Notes: a model not told the origin generated them from the sequence alone. A stretch of 64,000 nucleotides of DNA from an uncultured Collinsella sp. (GCA_902494555.1 CABUTR010000003.1:40958-104957); one strand, 5' to 3'; shown: positions 50,298 through 58,856, numbered from the stretch's first letter. Numbers and translations are program-made.

Positions 50298-52138
50298 TGA
50301 CCGATCTTGCATCCACCACACCACAATCGCTCGGTCGCGATCCCATGGTCGGCCTGCGCCTGGCGCGTGTCGACGGGTTTGAGCCGGCCATTGCGCTCGG
50401 TCAGGACGAGCTGCCTGCCTATCTGCGTCGTTTTACGATGCTGTTTGCCGACGATGCCACCATGCGCCGTGGCGGTATCGGCCGCGTGACGCGTGCCGTC
50501 AACGCCCAGGGTGAGGCCGTGGCACTCAAGCAGCTCATCTTGCCGACGCGCGATGAGTTTGACGACGATGCCGCTCACGAGGCGCTGGTCGCCAAGTTCA
50601 AGGCGGCGTTTCGCGAGGAATACGAATGCCATCGCGCCCTTTCGGGCCTTAAGGGCTTTCCCCGCCTCTATGGCTGGGGCGAGGTCGACGGTGTGCCTGC
50701 AATTGTCATGGAATGGGTCGAGGGCGAGACGCTTGCCCGCTTGCGTTCGCGACTTGCCGTGGACGATGCCGGACGCCTGTCGCCACTTGTGGCGGCGCGT
50801 CTGGGTCGCGACCTGTTCGATCTGCTCTGCCGTATGAGCCTGGTGGGCGAGAGCTTTGTCCATCGCGATATCTCGCCCGCTAATATTATGGTGCGCACGG
50901 CGCGCCTGCCGCTTGACCGGCAGCTTGCCGAGGGCACCTTTGACCTGTGCCTGATCGACTTTGGCTCGTCGCTGGCGCTTGAGCCTGCGTCGGCCGTGGC
51001 CGGTACCGGCGGCAAGGCGTCGTTTACGGAGCGTTATGCCACGCTGCGTCGCGCGACGGTTGCCTACGCCCCGCCCGAGATGCTCACCGACGATATTCCC
51101 GACCTACGCGCTTTGCGTATGTCGCCGGCGATCGACGTCTATGCCGCGGCAAGCACGGTTTACGAGCTCATTGCCGGCGTCGCGCCATACGAAGCCGCGC
51201 CGAGCACTTCGGGCACCTCGGGTTCGCGCAAAAAGACGCGCGACATCGCCAGCCCCTACCGTCTCAAGATGGACACGCGGCCCGACTATCCCATTGGTGC
51301 CCATGCGCCCGGTTGCGATTTGACTCAGCTGCTTCGTCGTGAGCCCGATGTGGCGCTCGCCGCGGCCGAGCAGGCCCAGCAGCTAGGGCTTGAGCCGGAT
51401 TCCGAAGAGCTACGCGATGCGCTGGCGTTTGTCGATGCCCAGCTGTTCGACGTGGTGATGGCCTGTCTGTCCAGCCATCAAAAAGATCGTCCCGAGCCGG
51501 CTGCGGTCGAGGCGGCGCTCTCGGCGTTTTGTGACCACTATGCGCAAAATGTCGGTCGTTCGCTCCGCGGCGAGCCGCTCACGCCGTGCCCCATGGATGC
51601 GTCTGGCCGCGCGGTTCGTCGCGCGCTGATGGTCGGCGCGACGGTCGTCTGTGGCGTGGTTTGGGCTGTGGTCGTGGTTTCGGCCGCGCTGCTGGCGTCG
51701 GGCGCTCGCGTGACGGCGACTTTGGGATCGCTCGTGTGGTCTGGGTCGCTACCGGGTATTATTGCCGCACTGGCGTTGGCGCTGCCAGGCATAGCCGGCG
51801 TTGCCGCGGGGGCACTTGCGCGTGATCGGCGCTCGGGGTTCCTGCAGGGTGTGCTTGCGCTTTCTGCCTGCGAGGTTCCGGTGCTGGTTGTGGCTGCATG
51901 TAGCGTATTTTCCCAACGCGCCGTGACGGGCGGCCTTGTTGCCGCTCTGGTTGCAACCTATACGCTTACGTGGTTTTTGCTTGCGATGGGCTTTGCCTTT
52001 GAACTTCCCGTTTCGGCACCGCGACGCACAAAAGCCCAGATGGCGACTCCGCTTGCCGGTGGAGCCGCAGCTGCCCGTACTTTTGGCGGACCTGTTGAAG
52101 TATCGTCCGATTCTATTTCTACGACCAAGGAGGCCTAG
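50294..52138 (+). CDS. Ser/Thr protein kinase, second kinase/FHA module
   Basis: A 614-residue membrane protein kinase. The N-terminal kinase domain (about 45-300) has R-R-G-G-I-G-R-V in the glycine loop position, V-A-L-K-Q-L with the lysine, H-R-D-I-S-P-A-N (Ser in place of Lys two residues after Asp) and I-D-F-G-S-S. Two to four hydrophobic helices lie at about 445-580, then a short cytoplasmic tail. It is a diverged sibling of the PknA/PknB kinases. Expressed with the secreted protein before it (ATGA overlap) and the FHA protein after it (gap three bases). Confidence 0.88.
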   Translation: MMTDLASTTPQSLGRDPMVGLRLARVDGFEPAIALGQDELPAYLRRFTMLFADDATMRRGGIGRVTRAVNAQGEAVALKQLILPTRDEFDDDAAHEALVAKFKAAFREEYECHRALSGLKGFPRLYGWGEVDGVPAIVMEWVEGETLARLRSRLAVDDAGRLSPLVAARLGRDLFDLLCRMSLVGESFVHRDISPANIMVRTARLPLDRQLAEGTFDLCLIDFGSSLALEPASAVAGTGGKASFTERYATLRRATVAYAPPEMLTDDIPDLRALRMSPAIDVYAAASTVYELIAGVAPYEAAPSTSGTSGSRKKTRDIASPYRLKMDTRPDYPIGAHAPGCDLTQLLRREPDVALAAAEQAQQLGLEPDSEELRDALAFVDAQLFDVVMACLSSHQKDRPEPAAVEAALSAFCDHYAQNVGRSLRGEPLTPCPMDASGRAVRRALMVGATVVCGVVWAVVVVSAALLASGARVTATLGSLVWSGSLPGIIAALALALPGIAGVAAGALARDRRSGFLQGVLALSACEVPVLVVAACSVFSQRAVTGGLVAALVATYTLTWFLLAMGFAFELPVSAPRRTKAQMATPLAGGAAAARTFGGPVEVSSDSISTTKEA

Positions 52139-52141
52139 GTC

Positions 52142-53080
52142 ATGGCATCTCAAGTTGAGCTCACCCCATGCGGGGCCATGTTTGACATCTTTAAGCGCGC
52201 GGCGCATCTGAGCCATATCGAGCTGTGCGGCCTGGTGCTTTCGTCTCGTCCGCTCGCCGACGGCCGCAGCCCGCAGAGCCGAGCCGCCGATCGCTCTTGG
52301 GTTTCCCGCTTTATCGTTCGCGCGCCGGTCGGCACGCTTCAGCAGCGCTACTTTGCCGAATACGGTACCTCGGCTGCGCGTATTATGTCGCAACTGGCCC
52401 TGCGCCAGCGAAATCCCATGGACTCCACGGCTGTGATCAATATGGTGTGCGGTCCTGCAGGTGAACCGATGGTACGCGCGCTCGAAGAGTGCCACCAGGA
52501 CACGAATCTCTATCGCAACGCGCTCGATCGCCTGTCCCAGGCGGCGGAACTCATGCCCGCCGAGCGCGCCGAGGCCGTGCTGGTGCTGTTTGTCGCTGTC
52601 GGTTGTTCGGCGAATGTGCGGTCCTCGGTGAACTATGCCATCGACTACGCGCACGCGACCTGTGGCGGAGGCACCTCCACGCCGCGTTCGCTTGGCATGT
52701 CGATGACCGCAGGCGAACGCGAACCCGCCCCGGCGCACCCCTTGGGCTTGCTGCGCGTGCAAAACAGTTTTGTCGTGAGCGCCCCGCGCTGGATTCAGCC
52801 GAGTGAGCGGGGTGTTGAGATTGGCGCGCTGGCCACTGGCGAGGGCGATATTACCGACGTCGGCGACGATGTCTCGGCCCGCCATGCCCATATCTGGTGC
52901 GATGCTCAAAATATCTGGCACGTCGAGGACTTGTCGTCCACCAACGGAACCGTGGTGGTAAACGGGGCCACGCGCGTCTGCATTCAGGTCGAGCCCGGCC
53001 GTTCCGCCCAACTCAATCCCGGCGACGAGCTCAAGCTCGGCGAATCCACTACCTACGCCATTCTCTTCGGTGCCCTCTAG
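52142..53080 (+). CDS. FHA-domain protein, second kinase/FHA module
   Basis: A 312-residue cytoplasmic protein. The N-terminal 190 residues are helical with no named domain and two or three cysteines. The C-terminal FHA domain (about 215-310) has I-G-A-L-A-T-G-E-G, S-A-R-H-A-H-I-W, D-L-S-S-T-N-G-T-V-V and G-D-E-L-K-L-G-E-S-T-T-Y. It should bind phosphothreonine on the upstream kinase or its targets. The last 430 bases and 117 bases beyond are repeated, with about 12 percent divergence, at 59393-59933. Confidence 0.88.
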   Translation: MASQVELTPCGAMFDIFKRAAHLSHIELCGLVLSSRPLADGRSPQSRAADRSWVSRFIVRAPVGTLQQRYFAEYGTSAARIMSQLALRQRNPMDSTAVINMVCGPAGEPMVRALEECHQDTNLYRNALDRLSQAAELMPAERAEAVLVLFVAVGCSANVRSSVNYAIDYAHATCGGGTSTPRSLGMSMTAGEREPAPAHPLGLLRVQNSFVVSAPRWIQPSERGVEIGALATGEGDITDVGDDVSARHAHIWCDAQNIWHVEDLSSTNGTVVVNGATRVCIQVEPGRSAQLNPGDELKLGESTTYAILFGAL

Positions 53081-53197
53081 CCGGCAGATAGGGACGTTCC
53101 TTTTCTGCCGGCACTTGGGGACACTCCTTGGCGCACCAGAGCCGGTCGCCCAGGGATGGAGGGGCCATTTTGGCCCTTGGCGGTCAGTCGGGGCGAA
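52650..53197 (+). repeat. Homeologous direct repeat, left copy
   Basis: The 3' part of the FHA gene plus its downstream hairpin (GCCGGCAG...CTGCCGGC at 53080-53112 around AGGGACGTTCC) matches 59393-59933 in the same orientation at roughly 88 percent identity by eye. The two copies bracket the island at 53.2-59.4 kb. Confidence 0.9.
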
Positions 53198-53380
53198 ACT
53201 AGAAGATCTTTCCGATTCGCGGCTGTTCATGCTTGTAGAGCATCTAAAACAATAGGATGTTATTCTGGAATATGCCGGGTGCGTGAACTTGCCTGTCTTA
53301 GCCTTAATAAGGTATAGGGGAGTTTGGCTCAGGGGTTCCGTCTTGTTCTTCAGCGCAGTATTGTGGGACAGATTTGCTGA

Positions 53381-54030
53381 GATTGGCGCCTTACACCGCA
53401 GAGCGCACGGAAGGCTCTCGATTTGTGTTCTGGCCCCAGAATACAGGGCCTGATACTTACCAACTGTGGCATGGATGTAACATCTGTAGAAATCAACCCT
53501 TTTGTTGTCGACCTTTGTAAGAAAAACACTGCCATCAACTCTTTGGATGACGAAACTAGGGTGCTTGAGGGGAGCCTTTACTCCCCTCTGAGAGATGACT
53601 CATGTTTTTCGCTTGTCGTTGTGAATCCTCCGTTACTGCCGATTCCGGATGAGATTCCTTATCCCTTCGTTTGAGATGGAGGACAATCGGGTCTGGATAA
53701 AACACTTCGTATTCTTAAGGGTGGCGATACGCATTTAGAGAAAAACGGTAAATACTGCTAATAGGGGTGACGACGATGGTGCAGGGGCGACCCGCGATGC
53801 TCTCATCAATACGTCGGATACTTGGGAAATCAGGTCTAGATGCATGTATGATGATGCTGTGTGGCTATTCAATTAATCCGCGTTCCGAATGGGTGCAGGG
53901 TATAGCTGCGACATCGTATGCTTTTGACCCGGCGCGATACTCAGATATTTCTGAGGCGGTTGACGAAGTTTATACGCACTATGCCGCGCAAGGCGTTTCG
54001 GAAGTTTGCACATCTACGTTACGGGCTTAG
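53381..54030 (+). pseudogene. Class I SAM-dependent methyltransferase, decayed
   Basis: Pieces of one methyltransferase gene. A-L-D-L-C-S-G-P-R-I-Q-G-L (motif I) and V-T-S-V-E-I-N-P lead to V-V-V-N-P-P-L-L-P-I-P (the N-P-P catalytic motif of HemK/release-factor or DNA-type methyltransferases). A TGA interrupts at about 53672 (F-V-stop-D-G-G, probably from GGA), another stop and a frameshift follow near 53755, and a last piece runs from 53767 to 54030. Upstream stop at 53378-53380. The first part of the gene is missing or unrecognisable. A role in the nearby peptide cluster is possible historically but cannot be shown. Confidence 0.7.
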
Positions 54031-54155
54031 GTTTCTTCAAGCGAGCAGGCCGGTTGCGTTATTTCGAGCGATTTTTCTAGTCTAGACGACAAAAGGCAAA
54101 GGATTTGATGGGTATAAAACGCGGACGTTTGTGGGCGGATGCTCAAATCTATTGT

Positions 54156-54199
54156 GGCAATCGGGCGGTTGAAAAAGATATTTCAACCGCCCGATTGCC
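54156..54199. repeat. Perfect 19-base inverted repeat
   Basis: Arms GGCAATCGGGCGGTTGAAA (54156-54174) and its exact complement (54181-54199) with loop AAGATA. It lies between the methyltransferase remnant and the ABC exporter. No T-run follows on either strand; it may be a transcription barrier or operator. The rest of 54031-54345 is AT-rich and holds nothing else. Confidence 0.8.
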
Positions 54200-54345
54200 A
54201 GGTTCGTCGGAGGAGATGTCCGATTCCGACTCTCTTGTAGGAAGAGCTTGAGATCGTATTGGCCCAAGGCAATCTTAAAGCAGTCTCATTGGCAAATTTT
54301 CGCTCCTGTTGTGTTGAGGTGTAAGGTATCAGTGATTGATGTTTT

Positions 54346-55998
54346 GTGGCGGGTAGATTGGGGCCTTCCTTGATTCGATGCGTTCTCTCGAGGTTCATCA
54401 GAGCAAAAGGGGCTTTCGTCTTCATTGCTATCACGGTGATTGGAACCGCTCTCTCCTATGCCATGCCATACGTGAACGGGAAATTCTTAGATTTTCTTCT
54501 CGGTAACCGCAGCGAAAGAGACGCCGTACTCTTCGCGCTCCTGGTTGCGTCAATAGGAGTTTTCTCCACCCTCTTTACTTATTTTGCAGGAACACTTTCC
54601 ATTCGCATAACCACGAGACTTTCCTTTGATCTTCTCAGGGAGGCCGTCTTGCGTTTTGAAAGAGACGATTACTTGGTGAGTCGGACCATCGATCCAGCCT
54701 ATACAACGCAACGGATTATTTCCGACTCCAGCGTGGTCTCATCCTTCGTTTTGGCGAATTTTATCAGTGCGCCGCTGTCCATTGTAGCCATTCCCATCGT
54801 ATTGCTTATCATATGGTCAATTGATTCAACTCTCGCGGTGTTTTCCATCATTCTCCTCATCGTGTATTTCTGTGTAATTACTGGGTTGAGGAAACTTTTG
54901 TATAGGGTCACGTATGAGAAGAAAGAGGCGGACAGCGCCTTTTACGCCGCAATTGCATCGCAGCTTAATCAGATTCTCAACATTCAACTGACATCTTCGT
55001 ACGGCAAGAGCGAACAAGCGCTCGACGCTGGGTTTAAGAGCTATTTTCCCAAAGTTTTGCGCTCCGGAAAGCTATCATATTCTCTGACATCGCTCGATGG
55101 TCTTTTCGCAGCGTTGTTTCAAGCGGTGATACTTGTTGTTTCCGGAGTACGAATCATTAACGGAACTATGTCAATAGGCGAGTACACTATCATCGGTACA
55201 TACTTCGCGGTTCTCTTTAAGACTTTGAAAAGTATGATGTCATTGTTCAAATCCTATCAAGATGCCAAAGCATCATGGGATAGGACGGCTATCGCGACGA
55301 GAGAAAAGGAGAGATCGGGGTGGAATCGGACCGATTTAGCTAAACTCGATGAAATAAATGACATTTCGGTATCTGATTTGGAATTCTCGGTTGCCCTTCC
55401 AGACGGATCTGTCCGAGAGGTCCTCGGCGGGTTTTCTTTCAAGTTTTCCGGTCCTGGTACATATTGCATAGTTGGGGAAAACGGAAGAGGCAAGACGTCA
55501 CTTCTTTACTTGATGCTCGGGCTATACTCATCGAAAGGCAAAGTAAAATACAACGGCGTGCCAATCGAAGAATGCGACTTGGATTACATACGTGCGAGAG
55601 AGATATCGTGCTGCCCACAGTCGTGCTTCGCGCCGGACGAAACGGTGAAAGAGCTGTTAGAGTATTTCGACACGCCCTTTTCTTCCTATCACCGGGGTGT
55701 AGATGGCCTACTTTCGCTGGAAAACAGCGTGAAGGAGTTGCTCGGGAAACGTTGCTCCGCGCTTTCGGGCGGTGAGCTGCGCCGAGTGTACTTATGGTCG
55801 GCGATTTCACGCAAGTCGTCAGTTTTGGTACTCGACGAGCCCACGACTGGGTTAGACGCTGTAAGCCGCGCCGAGCTTGCGGCCTATGTTAAGCGCAACA
55901 AGCAAAGCCAGCTGATCATCGTTGTCTCTCACGATGACGAGATGGTCGGCGCGGTAGAAGGGGTAGTGGATTTAGGCAGCATGTACCAGGGTAAATGA
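54346..55998 (+). CDS. ABC-type exporter, fused membrane and ATPase domains
   Basis: A 550-residue half-transporter that should dimerise. Six helices occupy about residues 15-320. The ATPase domain has Walker A G-E-N-G-R-G-K-T-S near 376, signature L-S-G-G-E-L-R-R near 471, Walker B V-L-V-L-D-E-P-T-T-G-L-D and switch V-V-S-H-D-D. The unusual G-R-G-K-T Walker A and the absence of an N-terminal C39 peptidase domain separate it from bacteriocin exporters that also cleave leaders. The GTG start at 54346 lacks a strong ribosome site. Codon use is much more AT-tolerant than the surrounding chromosome. It faces the peptide cluster tail to tail, and peptide export is a plausible but unproved role. 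Confidence 0.88.
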   Translation: MAGRLGPSLIRCVLSRFIRAKGAFVFIAITVIGTALSYAMPYVNGKFLDFLLGNRSERDAVLFALLVASIGVFSTLFTYFAGTLSIRITTRLSFDLLREAVLRFERDDYLVSRTIDPAYTTQRIISDSSVVSSFVLANFISAPLSIVAIPIVLLIIWSIDSTLAVFSIILLIVYFCVITGLRKLLYRVTYEKKEADSAFYAAIASQLNQILNIQLTSSYGKSEQALDAGFKSYFPKVLRSGKLSYSLTSLDGLFAALFQAVILVVSGVRIINGTMSIGEYTIIGTYFAVLFKTLKSMMSLFKSYQDAKASWDRTAIATREKERSGWNRTDLAKLDEINDISVSDLEFSVALPDGSVREVLGGFSFKFSGPGTYCIVGENGRGKTSLLYLMLGLYSSKGKVKYNGVPIEECDLDYIRAREISCCPQSCFAPDETVKELLEYFDTPFSSYHRGVDGLLSLENSVKELLGKRCSALSGGELRRVYLWSAISRKSSVLVLDEPTTGLDAVSRAELAAYVKRNKQSQLIIVVSHDDEMVGAVEGVVDLGSMYQGK

Positions 55999-56369
55999 TG
56001 ACAAGTGTAGTGCTACCCAACTGGCAGAGATAACAAAAAGGCGATGCAGATGCACGTAGCATTCAGGCGGTTCGGACTCGGTGCCTTCACGCCATCGCAA
56101 CGCTTTCAGATATAGTTCTCGTTCTCTTACTAAAGGAAACTTTAGTCTACGTCATCTTGTCGAGACAGAGGTGAAGCGAAGTGTTGTCGCGACGTATCTT
56201 ATTCCAGGTGGCTCAGTATCAGCGTGAGAATCGCACCAAAGTGTACTTACGATTCTCGTGTCCCACGGACAACATGAGCTGAGCATTGAGGTTCCACCCT
56301 TTGCTGCAACTACACGGGGTTGGACGGCAATGAATATGCCGGGCCGCATACCACGCGCAGCGGGGGTCC

Positions 56370-56495
56370 ATGTCCCAGTATGTTGCCTACAGCAGCCTCG
56401 ATGTCCACGCACACATCATCTCTGCCTTCGCGTTCAATCCATTTGCCGGAGAGCGCGAGGGTTGCCAGGCCGTAGAATTCGAGCCGAACAAATGA
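56370..56495 (+). pseudogene. N-terminal fragment of an IS110-like transposase
   Basis: M-S-Q-Y-V-A-Y-S-S-L-D-V-H-A-H-I-I-S, then F-A-F-N-P-F-A-G-E, resembles the start of IS110-family DEDD transposases, where the Asp of L-D-V-H is the first catalytic residue. It stops after 41 codons. Nothing else of the element is visible. The flanking stretch 55999-56369 holds no gene I can support. Confidence 0.5.
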
Positions 56496-56589
56496 AATGC
56501 GGTATCAGCGCATAGGATTAAACTGACGATTGCTTTGCACTGAGAATACGCTTGGAAAGCCGCTATGGGTGGCGGCCCGGGTTAAATAG

Positions 56590-56634
56590 AGAAGCCCGTC
56601 CGATCACTTTCATGTGGCGAACGGTTGGGCTTCT
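56590..56634. terminator. Bidirectional terminator of the peptide cluster
   Basis: Arms AGAAGCCC (56590-56597) and GGGCTTCT (56627-56634) with further partial pairing inside. It lies 65 bases beyond the last small gene on the minus strand. Confidence 0.6.
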
Positions 56635-56698
56635 TATTCCACTTGCCAATGCTCGGCTCATATTGGAAGAAAGCTACGCTAATGTTTGCGTGACACTC

Positions 56699-56806
56699 CT
56701 ATTTTCTCCGAAGAAAGAGTCGGATAATGAAGAATAGAATTAAAAAAGGTGCCAGATATAACGCAAGTATAAAGGCTAATCCAACGAGACCTTGCAATAA
56801 TGGCAT
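56699..56806 (-). CDS. 35-residue membrane peptide
   Basis: An unrecognised small gene. ATG 56806 stands five bases after a textbook ribosome site (GGGAGGAG). The product is almost all hydrophobic (M-P-L-L-Q-G-L-V-G-L-A then F-L-I-L-F-F-I-I) and ends R-L-F-L-R-R-K, so it is a single membrane helix with the charged end inside. As the last gene of the peptide cluster it could be a self-immunity peptide, an export helper or a membrane tether for the maturase; none of these can be chosen from sequence. Confidence 0.7.
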   Translation of the reverse strand: MPLLQGLVGLAFILALYLAPFLILFFIIRLFLRRK

Positions 56807-56884
56807 AACTCCTCCCAGACACAAGATTTTGGTATTTGTTCCCATCTTATTCTGAATTGGACCAAATAGTTCCTAGCCACAAAA

Positions 56885-57064
56885 CTACTCGTCAACTGGA
56901 TCGCACCAATCTGCTGGCAAAACACAGCTTGATTCTTTATCGACATAGCACCAATCCGCAACAGGGCACTCGGCGATGTCGTAAAAATTGCATATATCAA
57001 CTCCAAGACAACAAGGCTCAACGGGAGGATGTTCATTTGAACCAACAGGATGGATATGCTTCAT
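56885..57064 (-). CDS. Cys-rich ranthipeptide-like precursor 1
   Basis: A 59-residue peptide. ATG 57064 lies five or six bases after GTGAGGAG. Residues 1-6 are M-K-H-I-H-P, shared with the neighbour at 57095. A short Pro/Glu-rich spacer leads to seven cysteines (18, 19, 25, 33, 39, 47, 54), most followed by aspartate three residues on (C-L-G-V-D, C-N-F-Y-D, C-P-V-A-D, C-D-P-V-D; also C-Y-V-D and C-V-L-P-A-D). C-X3-D is the crosslinked unit of PapA-type ranthipeptides, where a radical SAM enzyme joins Cys sulfur to the Asp beta carbon, and the M-K-H-I start recalls SCIFF peptides. No leader cleavage motif (double Gly) is visible. Confidence 0.75.
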   Translation of the reverse strand: MKHIHPVGSNEHPPVEPCCLGVDICNFYDIAECPVADWCYVDKESSCVLPADWCDPVDE

Positions 57065-57094
57065 AACAGCTCCTCACCTTAATCCAATTAGAGA

Positions 57095-57298
57095 CTACGT
57101 TTGATCAATGCCACAGTGATCTACAACGCAGATGCTGCCGCCATCCATGTCATAGTCGCAGTAATCGTATGCACCACAGCCATCTGCTTTATCATAAACA
57201 GTACAGATGTCAGTAATGCCCAAGAGGCAGTCAAAAGACATCGGCTTCACGCCTGCCTCGTCGCCACTTCCTGGATTAATCGGATGAATATGCTTCAC
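57095..57298 (-). CDS. Cys-rich ranthipeptide-like precursor 2
   Basis: A 67-residue peptide. GTG 57298 lies five bases after AGGGAGG. It begins V/M-K-H-I-H-P like its neighbour; after a 17-residue spacer come six cysteines in 39 residues (24, 32, 41, 47, 57, 62), with C-T-V-Y-D, C-G-A-Y-D, C-D-Y-D, C-V-V-D and C-G-I-D. The six-cysteine spacing and Asp placement match precursor 1 by alignment, so the two are paralogous substrates of the same maturase. The ribosome site and 30-base gap to precursor 1 indicate a shared transcript. An earlier in-frame ATG (57346) is ignored because it would sit upstream of the ribosome site. Confidence 0.78.
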   Translation of the reverse strand: MKHIHPINPGSGDEAGVKPMSFDCLLGITDICTVYDKADGCGAYDYCDYDMDGGSICVVDHCGIDQT

Positions 57299-57467
57299 GA
57301 CTACCTCCCTTTGAGTGCAGAAAAACCTCAATATTGTGTATAACAAACCAAGATGTCTAGTCCACCATATTTCTAGAATGGTTTCGGCGAACGTAGCAAT
57401 AAGCTTCGCAGACGGTAATCAGAAGAACGAACACCTCCACAATGGTGACAGCAATGCGCTGAACCGC

Positions 57468-58856
57468 TTATTCCGATACAGTAGCTTCTCGTTGATTTTT
57501 CTCCTGCGAAGATGAGTGGCGGGAAATAAGGTCAAAAGCCATCTCGTAGCACATTTTTCTATATTCACATGATGCAGGGTGTAGACTCTTGGGCAAGTAG
57601 CCGTGCTCGTCTGCAGCCTCCCAGCTACAGCCCCCACCACAGAAAGACCGAGCCCAACAGTCCGTACAGTCAATTCTTTTTTCGACACCCTGACTCCAGT
57701 TTTCAATATACCTAGTTTCGTCAATTCCGGTGACGATGTTGCCCATTTTGAATCGCATCATCCCGACAAACCTGTGACAGGGGTATACGTCCCCTTCGGG
57801 AGTCACGGAAATAAAACGCCTGCCAGCCCCGCATCCGACAAAGGCGATCCTGTTGCTCATAATCAAATCAACTGCAGTTTTCAATGTTCTAAACAAGGGC
57901 TTTTCCCCTTGATCAATCTGTTTGAGATATTGATCCGCCAAATCTATTAGGCCCGCCCTGATTTTGTTTAATGAGTGTTCGTCGAGTTTGATATTCTCAT
58001 CGAATGAGCTCACGGGCGAGAAGTAAATCCTTCTGAAGCCCATCTCTTTAAACTGAAGATAGTCTTCAACAAGGTTACAGTTATTATTTGTTAAGGTCGC
58101 TCTTGCGCCGAAGGGGAACGACTCGGAAAAACGACGAACGTTTTTGTCGATATCGGAGAAAGAGCCGCCTCCCGTCTTGTACGGGCGCGATGCATCGTGC
58201 TTGCATCCTGTACCATCGAGACTAATCAGAACAGAAAACCCGTGCTCCTTGAAAGAATTCACAGCAGTGTCATTCAAAAGCGTTCCGTTGGTCGTAATAG
58301 AATAGGTAAAGTTTCTATTGGGGTATATTCTTTTTGAATAGTCGACCGTTTTCCATATCAGCGGCTCGTTAATCATGGGTTCCCCACCAAAAAAGACGAT
58401 CGCAAGCGTTTCGTTTTCCGATGAACTTGCGACGAGGTAGTCGACCGCCTTGAAGGCTATCTCGTCTGTCATCAGCAGAGGAGACGTTCCATAATCTCCT
58501 TTACCGGCAAAACAGTAACTACAACCAAGGTTGCATGCATGTGAAACGTGGAGTTCGATGGATCTAAGTTTTCGAGGCGTGTCTTTTGTTAAGAAAGTCC
58601 GCTCAGACAATCGTTGATACTCATCAATGTCGTCTTCAAGTTCTGCTATGGTCGTTTGGTCGTAGCCTTTCGCAGCAAGTGACTTTGTTAGCAACTTCGA
58701 GTTGACCGTTCTTCCCGATGCTTCAAATATGCGAAGCGCATCTTCTGATGCTTGGTCAACCTGAAAGCAATTGCGAGTGACCTCATCGAAGCAGTAACGA
58801 CGATCACTTACTGAGAAAAAATGCATACGTTCCTCAATTTCATGCTGGACTGGCAC
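57468..58856 (-). CDS. Radical SAM/SPASM peptide maturase
   Basis: A 462-residue maturase. Residues about 10-90 form a winged recognition-type domain (Y-C-F-D-E-V-T-R-N-C-F-Q-V-D) that binds leader peptides in PqqD-like and SCIFF systems. The radical SAM core has C-N-L-G-C-S-Y-C (Cys108, 112, 115), F-F-G-G-E-P-M and I-T-T-N-G-T-L-L. The C-terminal SPASM domain binds auxiliary clusters: F-V-G-C-G-A-G-R-R-F-I, Y-P-C-H-R-F, C-T-D-C-W-A-R-S-F-C-G-G-G-C and two more cysteines before the end. It is likely to form thioether links in the two small Cys-rich peptides encoded downstream. The start may be GTG 58856 or ATG 58826 (GAGGA close upstream). Confidence 0.92.
   Translation of the reverse strand: MPVQHEIEERMHFFSVSDRRYCFDEVTRNCFQVDQASEDALRIFEASGRTVNSKLLTKSLAAKGYDQTTIAELEDDIDEYQRLSERTFLTKDTPRKLRSIELHVSHACNLGCSYCFAGKGDYGTSPLLMTDEIAFKAVDYLVASSSENETLAIVFFGGEPMINEPLIWKTVDYSKRIYPNRNFTYSITTNGTLLNDTAVNSFKEHGFSVLISLDGTGCKHDASRPYKTGGGSFSDIDKNVRRFSESFPFGARATLTNNNCNLVEDYLQFKEMGFRRIYFSPVSSFDENIKLDEHSLNKIRAGLIDLADQYLKQIDQGEKPLFRTLKTAVDLIMSNRIAFVGCGAGRRFISVTPEGDVYPCHRFVGMMRFKMGNIVTGIDETRYIENWSQGVEKRIDCTDCWARSFCGGGCSWEAADEHGYLPKSLHPASCEYRKMCYEMAFDLISRHSSSQEKNQREATVSE

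Noticed and set aside
56152..56412. 86-codon minus-strand frame rich in Arg and Cys
   Set aside because: No ribosome site, overlaps the better-supported transposase fragment on the other strand, no resemblance to the cluster precursors.
57357..57440. 27-codon hydrophobic frame between the maturase and precursor 2
   Set aside because: Reads as a membrane helix with basic end and is in frame after the maturase stop, but has no Shine-Dalgarno and only a GTG start; not enough to call a gene.
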